Shown: positions 38,745-46,470 of the stretch, piece after piece
Position numbering within the stretch: the stretch's first letter is position 1
Layout of the letters: every line of letters starts with the position of its first letter
Origin: Marinomonas sp. MED121
GTDB taxonomy: Bacteria > Pseudomonadota > Gammaproteobacteria > Pseudomonadales > Marinomonadaceae
Direction of reading: 5' to 3'
NCBI RefSeq assembly: GCF_000153025.1
Contig: NZ_CH672433.1
Coordinates: 1-64,000 of the forward strand
DNA: 64,000 bases
Notes under the pieces: generated by a model
Database searches by the model: none
Told to the model about the DNA's origin: nothing
Seen by the model: the letters and a program-made list of their open reading frames with translations, nothing else
Translations under genes and position numbers: made by a program

Positions 38745-39659
38745 ATGGTTGCCCAGCCACACCCTTTAACAAAATTGATGATAGCTCAACAGCCCGTTAT
38801 CGATGAGGAAGGTAATACTGCGCATATAGAACTTTTTTTCCAACGCAAACGTGGCACACCAAGCATTGAAGGCTCAAAAGATGCAATCAATCAAAGGTTA
38901 ATCAGTATTTGTCTGGGCGTAAGCGAATTAAAAGAAGAGTTCCAAGCCCCTCTTTCCATCAAGCTTACTAGCGCCATTTTAATGTCAGACATCATTTTTC
39001 CAATTGATCCAAAGCTTATTTATATTGAGCTACCAGGCAATACAGCCATCACAAGGTCTTCTGTCAATGCATTAAAAAAGTGGCGGAATAATGGCTATAA
39101 ATTTATTTTAAGCGGCTATCGTTTTGATATCGATTATCGTCACATCTTACCTTATATCCATATGGTAAAGATGGATGCAACCAAGCTAATTGAAAATAAA
39201 CAGCGCCTTGATAGATTAAAAGCCAGCAAAATGCCCATCATAGTGCGTAAGATCGATAGTCAAAAAGCCCATGAGATATGTAAGAAGCTTGGTGCAACAC
39301 ATTTTCAAGGAGACTATTTTAAAGCACTTGAACAAATAGAAAAAAAAGGCGCTAGTGCAGAGATGAAAAGCGCCAAGCTTATTCTAGGGGAGCTCAGCTC
39401 AGAGTCTGCCAGTCTCGATAAAGTCACCCAATTAATTAGTGATAACCCTTATCTAAGTTACCAACTTTTACGAATTTTAAATAACCCTATTAGCGGTCTG
39501 CCTCGTAAAATAACAGACATACGTGAAGCAATTATTATGGTTGGTCTAGAATTAATTAAGCGTTGGGCAAGTCTAATTAGTTTATCTGCAAGCAAAAAAC
39601 AGCAGAATGAGATTTTTAGTACCATAATTAATCGTTCTCCAAAGGTGCAATCAGAATAG
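38745..39659 (+). CDS. EAL-HDOD protein, truncated and degenerate copy
   Basis: The 304-residue protein is a paralogue of its downstream neighbour, sharing the opening LMIAQQPV, FPIDPKLIYIELPGN, the second half of the EAL fold and the beginning of the HDOD domain (LISDNPYLSYQLLRILNNPISGL). It lacks EAL catalytic residues (IELFFQ in place of the EALLR motif), and RKIDSQKAHEICKK has lost the usual EKVE. The HDOD domain stops about 100 residues early. It is likely a non-catalytic or decaying duplicate. The gap to the next gene is 15 bp. Confidence 0.8.
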   Translation: MVAQPHPLTKLMIAQQPVIDEEGNTAHIELFFQRKRGTPSIEGSKDAINQRLISICLGVSELKEEFQAPLSIKLTSAILMSDIIFPIDPKLIYIELPGNTAITRSSVNALKKWRNNGYKFILSGYRFDIDYRHILPYIHMVKMDATKLIENKQRLDRLKASKMPIIVRKIDSQKAHEICKKLGATHFQGDYFKALEQIEKKGASAEMKSAKLILGELSSESASLDKVTQLISDNPYLSYQLLRILNNPISGLPRKITDIREAIIMVGLELIKRWASLISLSASKKQQNEIFSTIINRSPKVQSE

Positions 39660-39674
39660 GGTTAAAGGTGTATT

Positions 39675-40904
39675 ATGTCTTCACTTCCAGCGGCTCTAAG
39701 TGACCTAATGATGGCCCAACAACCCATCTTTGATACCAATCAAAAGCTCTTTGGTTATGAGTTGCTGTTTCGAAGCAATAACGAAGAGATGGCAAATGTC
39801 ATCAACGGAGAGGATGCGACAAGCCAAGTATTAGTTAACCTTTGTATCGGTATTACTGAACTTGAAGCGCAAATGCAAAAACCCTATTTTGTTAACATCA
39901 CCCGTGACCTTCTTCTTTCAGATGCCTTCCTTCCCATTGACCCAAACCTCATTTATATCGAAATTTTAGAAGATCAAAAGATCACTCCTGATTTGGTTGA
40001 AGCCGTTGCCCGTTGGCATGAAGCTGGATATCGCTTTGCCTTAGACGATTATCACTTTGATCCAAGCTATGCGCCGCTATTCCCCTATGTCGAAATCATA
40101 AAAATTGATGTGCTGATGACAGATCCAATTAAATACAAAACTCACATTCAAGCACTTCGACAACGTAAGATGACACTGATTGCAGAAAAAGTGGAAGACC
40201 TCGCCATGTACCAAACCTGTAAAGAGCTGGGCTTTCATCTTTTTCAGGGATACTTTTTACAACGTCCTAATATTATTAAAGGCAAACGTATTTCTTCTGG
40301 TGTAGAAGGCGCATTAGAACTCATTAGCGAATTACAAAATGACAGTATCACTACCGACAAAGTGAGTGAGCTGATAAGCAAAAACCCGACTCTTTCCTAT
40401 CAACTGCTTAGAGTATTAAACAGCCCTATTTGTGGCATGACACGAGAAGTCACCGACCTTAAAGAAGCCGTGGTCTATATAGGACTGAGCCAGATAAAAA
40501 AATGGGCCATGCTACTCACAATTACTTCCACATCCTCTCAGCCTAAAGAAATTTTTCGTTTCTTACTTATCCGTGCTAAATGCTGCGAAGCGCTTGCTAT
40601 TCAAGAAAAGGCTGATAATTCAGACGCTGATTTTATGGCTGGTATGATGTCAGGCATTGACCTAATTCTACAGTTAGAGAAACAGATGGTTTTTGATAAG
40701 GTAAAAATCCGCAAAGAGATTGTTGATGCAGTTCAAAGTTTTCAAGGCCCCATAGGAAAGCGCCTTAAAAAAGCCTTTGCCCTAGAAGAAAGCAATTGGG
40801 AGTACATAGGGAAACTTAGCAATGAAGAAAAACTCACTTTAAGCCGCTCATATGGTGAAGCCAGCTTATGGGCAGATGGCACCCTCAAAAACATCTGTAG
40901 CTGA
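39675..40904 (+). CDS. EAL-HDOD signalling protein (YuxH/CdgJ type)
   Basis: The 409-residue protein joins an EAL-like domain (residues ~10-200) to a HDOD domain (~205-405). The EAL region has YELLFR in place of EAL-L-R and keeps LDDYHFDP, EIIKIDV, AEKVED and FQGYFLQRP, so cyclic di-GMP hydrolysis is unlikely; proteins of this type act by binding partners. LISKNPTLSYQLLRVLNSP is the HDOD signature. In vibrios a member (CdgJ) affects motility and biofilm. AAGGTG precedes the ATG. It is probably co-transcribed with the upstream copy. Confidence 0.9.
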   Translation: MSSLPAALSDLMMAQQPIFDTNQKLFGYELLFRSNNEEMANVINGEDATSQVLVNLCIGITELEAQMQKPYFVNITRDLLLSDAFLPIDPNLIYIEILEDQKITPDLVEAVARWHEAGYRFALDDYHFDPSYAPLFPYVEIIKIDVLMTDPIKYKTHIQALRQRKMTLIAEKVEDLAMYQTCKELGFHLFQGYFLQRPNIIKGKRISSGVEGALELISELQNDSITTDKVSELISKNPTLSYQLLRVLNSPICGMTREVTDLKEAVVYIGLSQIKKWAMLLTITSTSSQPKEIFRFLLIRAKCCEALAIQEKADNSDADFMAGMMSGIDLILQLEKQMVFDKVKIRKEIVDAVQSFQGPIGKRLKKAFALEESNWEYIGKLSNEEKLTLSRSYGEASLWADGTLKNICS

Positions 40905-41029
40905 CCCGATTATAAACAAACCCGCCTTAAACTCAGATTCAAGATCAAAAATCACAAACTTATTGGCTAAAGTTAACATAAACCGTTGACATGCATAGCA
41001 AAACACATAGAATACGCACACGTTTTCAA

Positions 41030-41114
41030 GCCAGTGTGGTGGAATTGGTAGACACGACGGATTCAAAATCCGTTGCCGAAAGGCGTGGCGGTTCGAGTCC
41101 GCCTACTGGTACCA
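41030..41114 (+). tRNA. tRNA-Leu(CAA), CCA encoded
   Basis: An 85-nt class II tRNA with long variable arm (TTGCCGAAAGGCGTG region), anticodon loop TTCAAAA with anticodon CAA, T-arm GGCGGTTCGAGTCCGCC and acceptor strands GCCAGTG and TACTGGT ending in CCA. This tRNA type (leuX in E. coli) is a known integration site of genomic islands; here a partial copy of its 3' end lies 5.3 kb downstream. Confidence 0.95.
41097..41114 (+). repeat. Attachment-site candidate, tRNA-proximal copy
   Basis: The last 18 bases of tRNA-Leu (GTCCGCCTACTGGTACCA) match GTTCGCCCACTGGTACCA at 46374-46391 at 16 of 18 positions, as expected of a tRNA-embedded attB/attL pair. Confidence 0.55.
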
Positions 41115-41132
41115 CTTTTGAAAAGTGATAAA

Positions 41133-41168
41133 GCCGCTGTTAGTCATAGATTAACAGCGGCTTTTTTT
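41133..41168 (+). terminator. Intrinsic terminator after tRNA-Leu(CAA)
   Basis: GCCGCTGTTA and TAACAGCGGC (41133-41161) form a perfect 10-bp stem followed by seven T. Confidence 0.93.
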
Positions 41169-41240
41169 CGTATTGAAAATACCATCATTAAAATAGGCAA
41201 TGTCGATAAAAGCTTAACCGCCAGACATTAAAGAAGCCTA

Positions 41241-41312
41241 CCTGCATTTTCTGTTAAACCTGCATTTTCTGCTAAACCTGGATTTTCTGCTAAACCTGCA
41301 CTTTTAGCTAAA
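41241..41312. repeat. Four tandem 18-bp repeats
   Basis: CCTGCATTTTCTGCTAAA occurs four times in a row with one to five changes per copy. Each copy is six codons long, but no gene runs through it. The repeats lie between the tRNA-Leu terminator and the 3' end of the DJ-1-like gene; the rest of the 41115-41469 gap shows nothing else beyond the terminator and the att flank. Confidence 0.85.
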
Positions 41313-41469
41313 TAGAAAAGCAATTATCCAAGAGAAGACTCTTCTTTAGGCTTCAATTAGTAAGAGATAACTTAGCTATTGATTCAAACTTTTAGTAAAA
41401 GAGAGCTTGGAGAGGTTTATACTTAGGAGAATGAGCAGGCAAGATGGCAAACCTTACCTGCTTAAAGGT

Positions 41470-42159
41470 TTATTTAAATGCTGTCTCTAAACGATTAAAT
41501 TGTATTAGCTCAGCAATCTCTTGTGAAAACTCATCAGAGCTCAACTGCTCTAACAAAGCGAATGCTGCTTGATAACTTACCGGCCCACCATTTGATGTTA
41601 GGACGCCCTCATCAATAACAAAGTTTTTATCAAATTGTACTTTTACCTTTGGATAGTCATCAGCAAAGTCTTCTTCACCACCCGCCCAAGTTGTCGCATT
41701 CTTTCCATCTAGCACTCCTGCCTCAGCCAATATCATGGCACCAGAACAGTTACTAGCCATCCAGCTAGCCTGACCATGTTGGTCTTCAACGAACTTGATT
41801 AGGGTTTCATTGTTAAGCACAGGGCTCATATTGTATGCACTGGCGACAATAACAACATCTAAAGTCAATGGATCATAAATTGTTTTATCAGCCGTAATGG
41901 TTAAGCCTTCTTCGGTTTTAATCGTCTTATTTTTTGTTGCAGACACAACAACCACTTCATAATCAGAGAACCAGGCTTTTTTACTCGCAGCACCAAACAC
42001 TTCTATTGGCGCGGTCACATCACTGGTCAGCACACCATCAAAAACGATAACACCAATTTTGGCACTGGCGGCTTGGACACTCGTCGTAAATAACACAAAA
42101 ACACCAACCAGCATTGACTGGCAAATCATGTTACTTATTTTTTGTATATAGCTCTTCAT
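41470..42159 (-). CDS. Exported DJ-1/PfpI-family protein
   Basis: The 229-residue protein has a signal peptide of about 30 residues (ending SVQA) before a DJ-1/PfpI glutamine-amidotransferase-like fold. The nucleophile is Cys138 in MASNCSGA, and KIGVIVFDGVLTSDVTAPIEVFG and TSNGGPVSYQAAFALLE place it with the isonitrile-hydratase/AraC-N-terminal branch rather than with the chaperone Hsp31. Export of such a domain is less common than a cytosolic location. It lies 17 bp downstream of the azoreductase gene and is probably co-transcribed with it. The substrate is unknown. Confidence 0.87.
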   Translation of the reverse strand: MKSYIQKISNMICQSMLVGVFVLFTTSVQAASAKIGVIVFDGVLTSDVTAPIEVFGAASKKAWFSDYEVVVVSATKNKTIKTEEGLTITADKTIYDPLTLDVVIVASAYNMSPVLNNETLIKFVEDQHGQASWMASNCSGAMILAEAGVLDGKNATTWAGGEEDFADDYPKVKVQFDKNFVIDEGVLTSNGGPVSYQAAFALLEQLSSDEFSQEIAELIQFNRLETAFK

Positions 42160-42176
42160 TACACTAACTCCATATT

Positions 42177-42809
42177 TTAATTAAAACTTTGGGCGAGATT
42201 CCATGCTTGGCTATAGGCTTGCTCTTTAGCCTCTATAACCCTAGTTTCTTCAGCAATGGTGGGCGCGAAAGCGACGGTTTCTACCTCACAATTCATATAG
42301 GTTTTCAACCAACGCTCGATATAAGTTAAGCCAAAATCATCTTGTTCATTACCCGAGCCAACTCGAAAATCCTGACCACTCGAACTCAATAAAAAGGCTT
42401 TTTTTGCGTCTAATAATGATTGATAACCGGTATCTGGACTCCAGCTAAAACAAAGACCCGGCTGGGTAATAACATCGATATAATGCTTAAGCACATAAGG
42501 GACACCAAAGTTCCAAATTGGCATCACCAATACAACAACATCAGCGCGGCGAAAACGGTCTAGATGCAGCCTAACTTGAGACCAACCCGCAGCTTGATTT
42601 TCTGTCAGTGCTTGCCCTTGAAAAAAGGCATATTTTGCATCAAGTATGTCGCCGTCCATGGCTGGAAGAGTCACATCCCACAAGTTTAATTTATCAATAT
42701 TCCAGCGCTCACCATTAGCTTGAAGAGCGTTAATAAAGTGCTCTGCTAACGGCATAGTATTAGAGCAATTACCTCTGGGAGTAGATTGAATAAGGAGGAG
42801 AGTTTTCAT
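42177..42809 (-). CDS. azoR: FMN-dependent NADH-azoreductase (AzoR/AcpD-like)
   Basis: The 210-residue flavodoxin-like oxidoreductase carries out two-electron reduction of quinones or azo compounds using NADH and FMN. The N-terminal phosphate-binding region is QSTPRGNCSNTMPLAEHF, and PIWNFGVPYVLKHYIDVITQPG is the family motif near residue 102. It is first in a two-gene unit with the exported DJ-1 protein and is divergent from a MocR-type regulator 95 bp away, which may control it. Confidence 0.85.
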   Translation of the reverse strand: MKTLLLIQSTPRGNCSNTMPLAEHFINALQANGERWNIDKLNLWDVTLPAMDGDILDAKYAFFQGQALTENQAAGWSQVRLHLDRFRRADVVVLVMPIWNFGVPYVLKHYIDVITQPGLCFSWSPDTGYQSLLDAKKAFLLSSSGQDFRVGSGNEQDDFGLTYIERWLKTYMNCEVETVAFAPTIAEETRVIEAKEQAYSQAWNLAQSFN

Positions 42810-42904
42810 GATTTTTGCACTTCAATTTTGTAAGTGCTGATGATCTTAAATTATAGTAGTCTACCCAAAAAGACCCACTTTCCTCATTTTTTAGGAACCA
42901 CTTT

Positions 42905-44407
42905 ATGACGGGCAAGCACCTTCGCTTTCAATTTGAATCCATAACTGTCAGCACACAAGACCCTACTGCACTCTTTCGTCAGTTAGAGAATCAAATACGT
43001 GAAGCCATTTGGCAGGAGCGCTTAAGAGCGGGTGAGCGACTCCCCTCTACCCGTCATTTAGCAAAACAGCTGGGCATTGCACGCAATACCGTGATCAACG
43101 CTTATGAACAACTGGCTTTAGAAGGTTTTATTGTGACCCTGCGTGGTTCAGGAACCCGAGTGACAGATAACTTTCCACCGCCATCAAAAGATTCAACCCA
43201 AGAAAGTGATGCGTCCTCAATATCCATAAAACAGGCAGATTTTTCTGAGCGCTATCAAGCCCTTGCGAACCATGAGATTGATATATCACAAGGAGGCCAA
43301 GGCACAGCTCGCCCTTTTAGAGCAAATATCCCAAACTATTTTGAGTTTCCTCGGGCTCAATGGGCTCAACTTATGAGCAAAAAACTACGCCAGAAACCAG
43401 ACAGTTGGATGGAGAGGGTCCACGCTTGCGGATACGAACCTTTAAGGTCAGCCATTTCAAGTTATCTCGGTGTTTCAAGGGGAGTGAGCACAACAGCCGA
43501 ACAAGTCATTGTGACCGCGGGGGCACAACAAGCAATAGAACTATTGGCAAAGTTGTTAATCAATCCAGGTGATATCGTCTGCTTTGAGGACCCAGGATAC
43601 ACCCATGCAGCCATGGTGTTTGAATTAGCTGGTGCAAAAATAGTCACCATTCCAGTAGATGAAGACGGCTTAGATGTCGATGAATTACAAAAAACAATAA
43701 GCGAAGCAAAGCTGCTTTATGTTACTCCCGCTAACCACTTTCCTTTGTGTACGACCTTATCCCAATCCAGACGCCAAGCCTTGTTAAAGTGGGCCAAAGA
43801 AACTGACACCATTATTCTTGAAGATGATTATAACGGTGAATATCGTTATCGTGGCCGCCCTCTGCCAACCCTTCATACAATGGCAAGTGATGATCGTGTT
43901 ATATACATTGGCAGCTTCAGCAAATTACTCTTCCCAGCACTTAGATTGGGATACATGGTTGTCCCTCAACAGCTTATAGAGCCCCTTGGCACCATTCGTT
44001 GGCTGCTTGACCGCCACTCTCCCGCTCTAGAGCAAATAGTTTTGACCGACTTTATTAATCACGGCCACTTTTCAAGGCACATTCGACGAATGAGATCACT
44101 CTATTCTGAACGTCAAAAGGCCTTAGTTAACGCCGCAAAAGAGCATTTAGCAGATATTCTAGAACTACCACCTTTAGACGGTGGCCTGCATTTAATCGGT
44201 TGGTTAAATGCAGGTGTAGAACAAAAGCAACTCATCACAGCCGCCGCCAGTGTCGATATAGAACTACTACCCACCTCGCAATTCAACTTTAAAACACCGC
44301 AAAGAGGCGGCGTTATTTTTGGCTACGCACCTTATAACCTTGAGCAAATTGTTAGCTCAGTCAAAAAGCTGCGGACCGCCTATTGGCAAAGCAAGAATGA
44401 GTGCTAG
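42905..44407 (+). CDS. MocR/PdxR-type regulator (GntR helix-turn-helix fused to aminotransferase fold)
   Basis: The 500-residue protein has an N-terminal GntR winged helix (LRAGERLPSTRHLAKQLGIARNTVINAYEQLALEGF, about residues 40-75) and a fold-type I aminotransferase domain. The PLP lysine is in GSFSKLLFPALRLGYM near residue 340, and TAGAQQAIELLAKLL and EDDYNGEYRYRGRPLP are family motifs. MocR proteins sense PLP and a small amine and bind direct repeats. Divergent placement makes azoR and the DJ-1 gene candidate targets. Confidence 0.92.
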   Translation: MTGKHLRFQFESITVSTQDPTALFRQLENQIREAIWQERLRAGERLPSTRHLAKQLGIARNTVINAYEQLALEGFIVTLRGSGTRVTDNFPPPSKDSTQESDASSISIKQADFSERYQALANHEIDISQGGQGTARPFRANIPNYFEFPRAQWAQLMSKKLRQKPDSWMERVHACGYEPLRSAISSYLGVSRGVSTTAEQVIVTAGAQQAIELLAKLLINPGDIVCFEDPGYTHAAMVFELAGAKIVTIPVDEDGLDVDELQKTISEAKLLYVTPANHFPLCTTLSQSRRQALLKWAKETDTIILEDDYNGEYRYRGRPLPTLHTMASDDRVIYIGSFSKLLFPALRLGYMVVPQQLIEPLGTIRWLLDRHSPALEQIVLTDFINHGHFSRHIRRMRSLYSERQKALVNAAKEHLADILELPPLDGGLHLIGWLNAGVEQKQLITAAASVDIELLPTSQFNFKTPQRGGVIFGYAPYNLEQIVSSVKKLRTAYWQSKNEC

Positions 44408-44488
44408 TAAAATCAATATCTCAACACTCTAATATTTACACGTCGCCCGCACTCAAAATAGAAACGCAAAAAAACAGAATTAGCATTA

Positions 44489-44743
44489 TTGGAAAAGCTA
44501 GAAATGCTTATCCAAACACTACAAATGCCAAAACCCCCAAAGAACAAAGAGCTTTGGAATTCGGCGCAACCAGCTAATTATCTTGGGCTTTCTAAGAATA
44601 AGCTTATGTACAGCGTGGCATGTAAGAAGACATTCCCAAAACCACGTAATGTAGGTGACTCACTAAACAGCACAATTTACCGTTGGCTTGCTGGTGAGGT
44701 GATGAGTTGGGCTGAGGCCCACAAGATTCAACAAAAATTGTAA
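44489..44743 (+). CDS. AlpA-like phage/island regulator or excisionase
   Basis: The 84-residue protein has a MerR-like helix-turn-helix of the AlpA type: AQPANYLGLSKNKLMYSVACKKTFPKPRNVGD followed by YRWLAGEVMSWAEAHK. AlpA proteins are encoded by P4-like satellites and islands and control integrase expression or excision. The first start is a TTG at 44489; an ATG five codons later is equally possible, with no strong ribosome site for either. Its presence supports an island origin for this stretch. Confidence 0.72.
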   Translation: MEKLEMLIQTLQMPKPPKNKELWNSAQPANYLGLSKNKLMYSVACKKTFPKPRNVGDSLNSTIYRWLAGEVMSWAEAHKIQQKL

Positions 44744-44750
44744 ATTGCAT

Positions 44751-44778
44751 TAAAAAAGGGGCTTAGGCCCCTTTTTTA
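44751..44778. terminator. Bidirectional terminator between the AlpA-like and TIR genes
   Basis: AAGGGGC and GCCCCTT, within A6 and T6 runs (44752-44777), form a compact hairpin between converging genes. Confidence 0.9.
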
Positions 44779-44810
44779 ATGTTCGATCGAGAAAATACAT
44801 ATGCTATTGA

Positions 44811-45658
44811 TTAATATTTTTCCTGCTCCGAAAGCCACCTTCTACGCCTTTGTTCTATATAATGAATAGGCTCACCTAACTTATCTAGCTGAAATACAAT
44901 ATCACCAGCCCCATCAATATTTTGATAAGATAAGCTTTTTTTAATGACATTTCGCAAACTATGATATTCATTTATAAGGTCGACTATAGAAGAGTGACTT
45001 AATCCATTTACCCCATGGGCAGTATCTCTTTTTTCAACAGCATTCTTTATATAAGAAGCAGGTAATAACTCTTCAGGTGTTCTTAATAGCATTTGGTTAC
45101 TTCTAGATAGCAGCAATATCTCTTCTAGCATTTTTTCCGTTGGACTTTCAGGCCCAACTTGACCTAACTTTTCTATTTTAGAAGTAGGTATTTCTTCTAG
45201 TTCCTGCACTAAAGAAGGCCACCAAACATTAAACCCTTTTTCCAGTCTAGACTCTTCAATCTTATCTTGATCGCAAGCATCATTGATTGATTTAAGAAGT
45301 TTAAAAAGATCTTCTTTTTCTAATATGGTCGACTGAAATTGTAGAATAGGCCCAGACACTTCACTTCTTTTAATCCGAAATAGAAAAGGGCAAACTCTAC
45401 TTTTGTCTACGCTCTTTCCTAAAGCCCCTGCTTCAAAGTTTAGCCATGGAGCATTAAGATTATCTTTGGTGACACACAATATTCCAAACGATGATTCATC
45501 TAGTTCCCCTGCAATATCTGATGCCCATCGAGTTCCTTTATCAATATCTTCGGATGATACATATGGTGTAATAGACTGAATGACCGATGGTAGCCACTCC
45601 CTTAAAGCTAAAGCTACTTTATGGCTCTCTCACCTGACCAACTAATAAATACTTTCAA
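44811..45658 (-). pseudogene. TIR-domain protein gene with a one-base frameshift
   Basis: A TTG at 45658, with AAGGA 6 bases before it, opens Met-Lys-Val-Phe-Ile-Ser-Trp-Ser-Gly-Glu, the usual beta-A strand of a bacterial TIR domain. Near 45626-45628 the frame breaks; one added base gives SGERSHKVALALREWLPSVIQ and the domain continues through SSEDIDKGTRWASDIAGELDESSFGILCVTKDNL and NAPWLNFEAGALGK, the last with the expected catalytic glutamate. About 150 further residues have no recognised domain. Intact length would be about 282 residues. TIR domains of this type cleave NAD or make signalling nucleotides in anti-phage systems; no partner gene is visible. The frameshift may be real decay or an error. 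Confidence 0.75.
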
Positions 45659-45681
45659 TTTCATTCCTTAAATTTGTTATT

Positions 45682-45713
45682 CAAAAAAGCCGCTTTTATT
45701 CAAAAGCGGCTTC
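45682..45713 (-). terminator. Intrinsic terminator between the integrase remnant and the TIR gene
   Basis: AGCCGCTTTT and AAAAGCGGCT (45688-45711) form a perfect stem. On the minus strand T6 follows, so transcripts from the integrase side would end before the TIR gene. Confidence 0.85.
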
Positions 45714-45879
45714 TTAGCGGCAGCAGTTGACCCTTTACTGCCAAGGTGCAATTCAGCATCTCAACAATTAACTCATATTAAACCTGACTCTATGAGGATT
45801 CAAGATCCTAAAAGAACTCACTATTATAAATAGAAATCCTATTATAATAAGAAGATAGCTACCTAGATGAGCTTTGTTT

Positions 45880-46417
45880 TCAATCCAACATCAAAGCCAC
45901 ATCAGCCATATCTGGCGCGTAATAAACTCTCTGCAATATCCGTAAATCTTTATGCCCTGATATCTTGGCTAGGTTAAGCACATCTACCTTAGTGGCTAAT
46001 CTTGTTAGCGCTTCACGCCTTGAGTCATGAAAGTGCAAATCATCTAATAGGCATTTGTTTCTGATCATTCTAAAATTCACATCGAGACTATCGGACTTAA
46101 GCCCAAAGATTTTGCGCTTGCAGTCTTCTACCCCTTGCAGGCCTCTAAGCACTTTTACTGCGGTAGTGGATAGTGGATAGTGGATAGTGGATAGTGGATA
46201 GTGGATAGTGGATAGTGGATAGTGGATAGTGGATAGTGGATAGTGGATAGTGGATAGTGGATAGTGGATAGTGGATAGTGGATAGTGGATAGTGGATAGT
46301 GGATAGTGGATAGTGGATAGTGGATAGTGGCACGGTACGTGGGTTACCATTTTTTGTTTTAGGCAGGTGAACCGTTCGCCCACTGGTACCATTTTTTCGT
46401 GTTGAGAATACCATCAT
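45880..46417 (-). pseudogene. C-terminal remnant of a tyrosine recombinase, split by a 7-bp repeat array
   Basis: The distal part (frame ending at 45880) shows the second half of a phage-type integrase: HDSRREALTRL has the HxxR box, ISGHKDLRILQRVYY has the last His and the nucleophile Tyr. The proximal part, in another frame (to 46417), reads RTVHLPKTKNGNPRTVPLST, the beta-sheet just before. The two would join as VPLSTTAVKVLRGL, but about 24 copies of a 7-mer lie exactly at PLST. The first catalytic Arg and the whole N-terminal half are missing. Upstream of 46417 the sequence is att-like flank, not integrase. Confidence 0.82.
46164..46330. repeat. Heptanucleotide tandem array, (TAGTGGA) about 23.9 copies
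   Basis: 167 bp of perfect 7-bp repeats with no mismatch seen. Read on the minus strand the unit CCACTAT encodes a cycling Pro-Leu-Ser-Thr-Ile-His-Tyr in any register of three units. The seed can be seen in the gene itself: CCACTATCCACTA codes for the Pro-Leu-Ser-Thr of the integrase. Perfect identity indicates recent or active slippage. Confidence 0.97.
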
Positions 46418-46424
46418 TTAATTA
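46374..46424. repeat. Attachment-site candidate, distal copy, with tRNA-Leu downstream flank
   Basis: 46374-46391 repeats the last 18 bases of tRNA-Leu(CAA) with two changes. 46392-46424 repeats the sequence found after the tRNA terminator (41163-41195) at 29 of 33 positions (TTTTTTCGT, TTGA, AATACCATCATT). The terminator hairpin itself is not in this copy. Confidence 0.55.
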
Positions 46425-46470
46425 TGGCAGAACTTATTGCAACGCTATGCTCCATTTATTAGAAACTCTT

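Noticed and set aside
46164-46330. Tandem array considered as a CRISPR
   Set aside because: Units are 7 bp with no spacers; no cas genes are near.
46145-46417. Repetitive peptide cycling Ser-Thr-Ile-His-Tyr-Pro-Leu, looking like a repeat-protein gene
   Set aside because: It is translation of a 7-bp DNA repeat inside an integrase remnant, not a true repeat protein.
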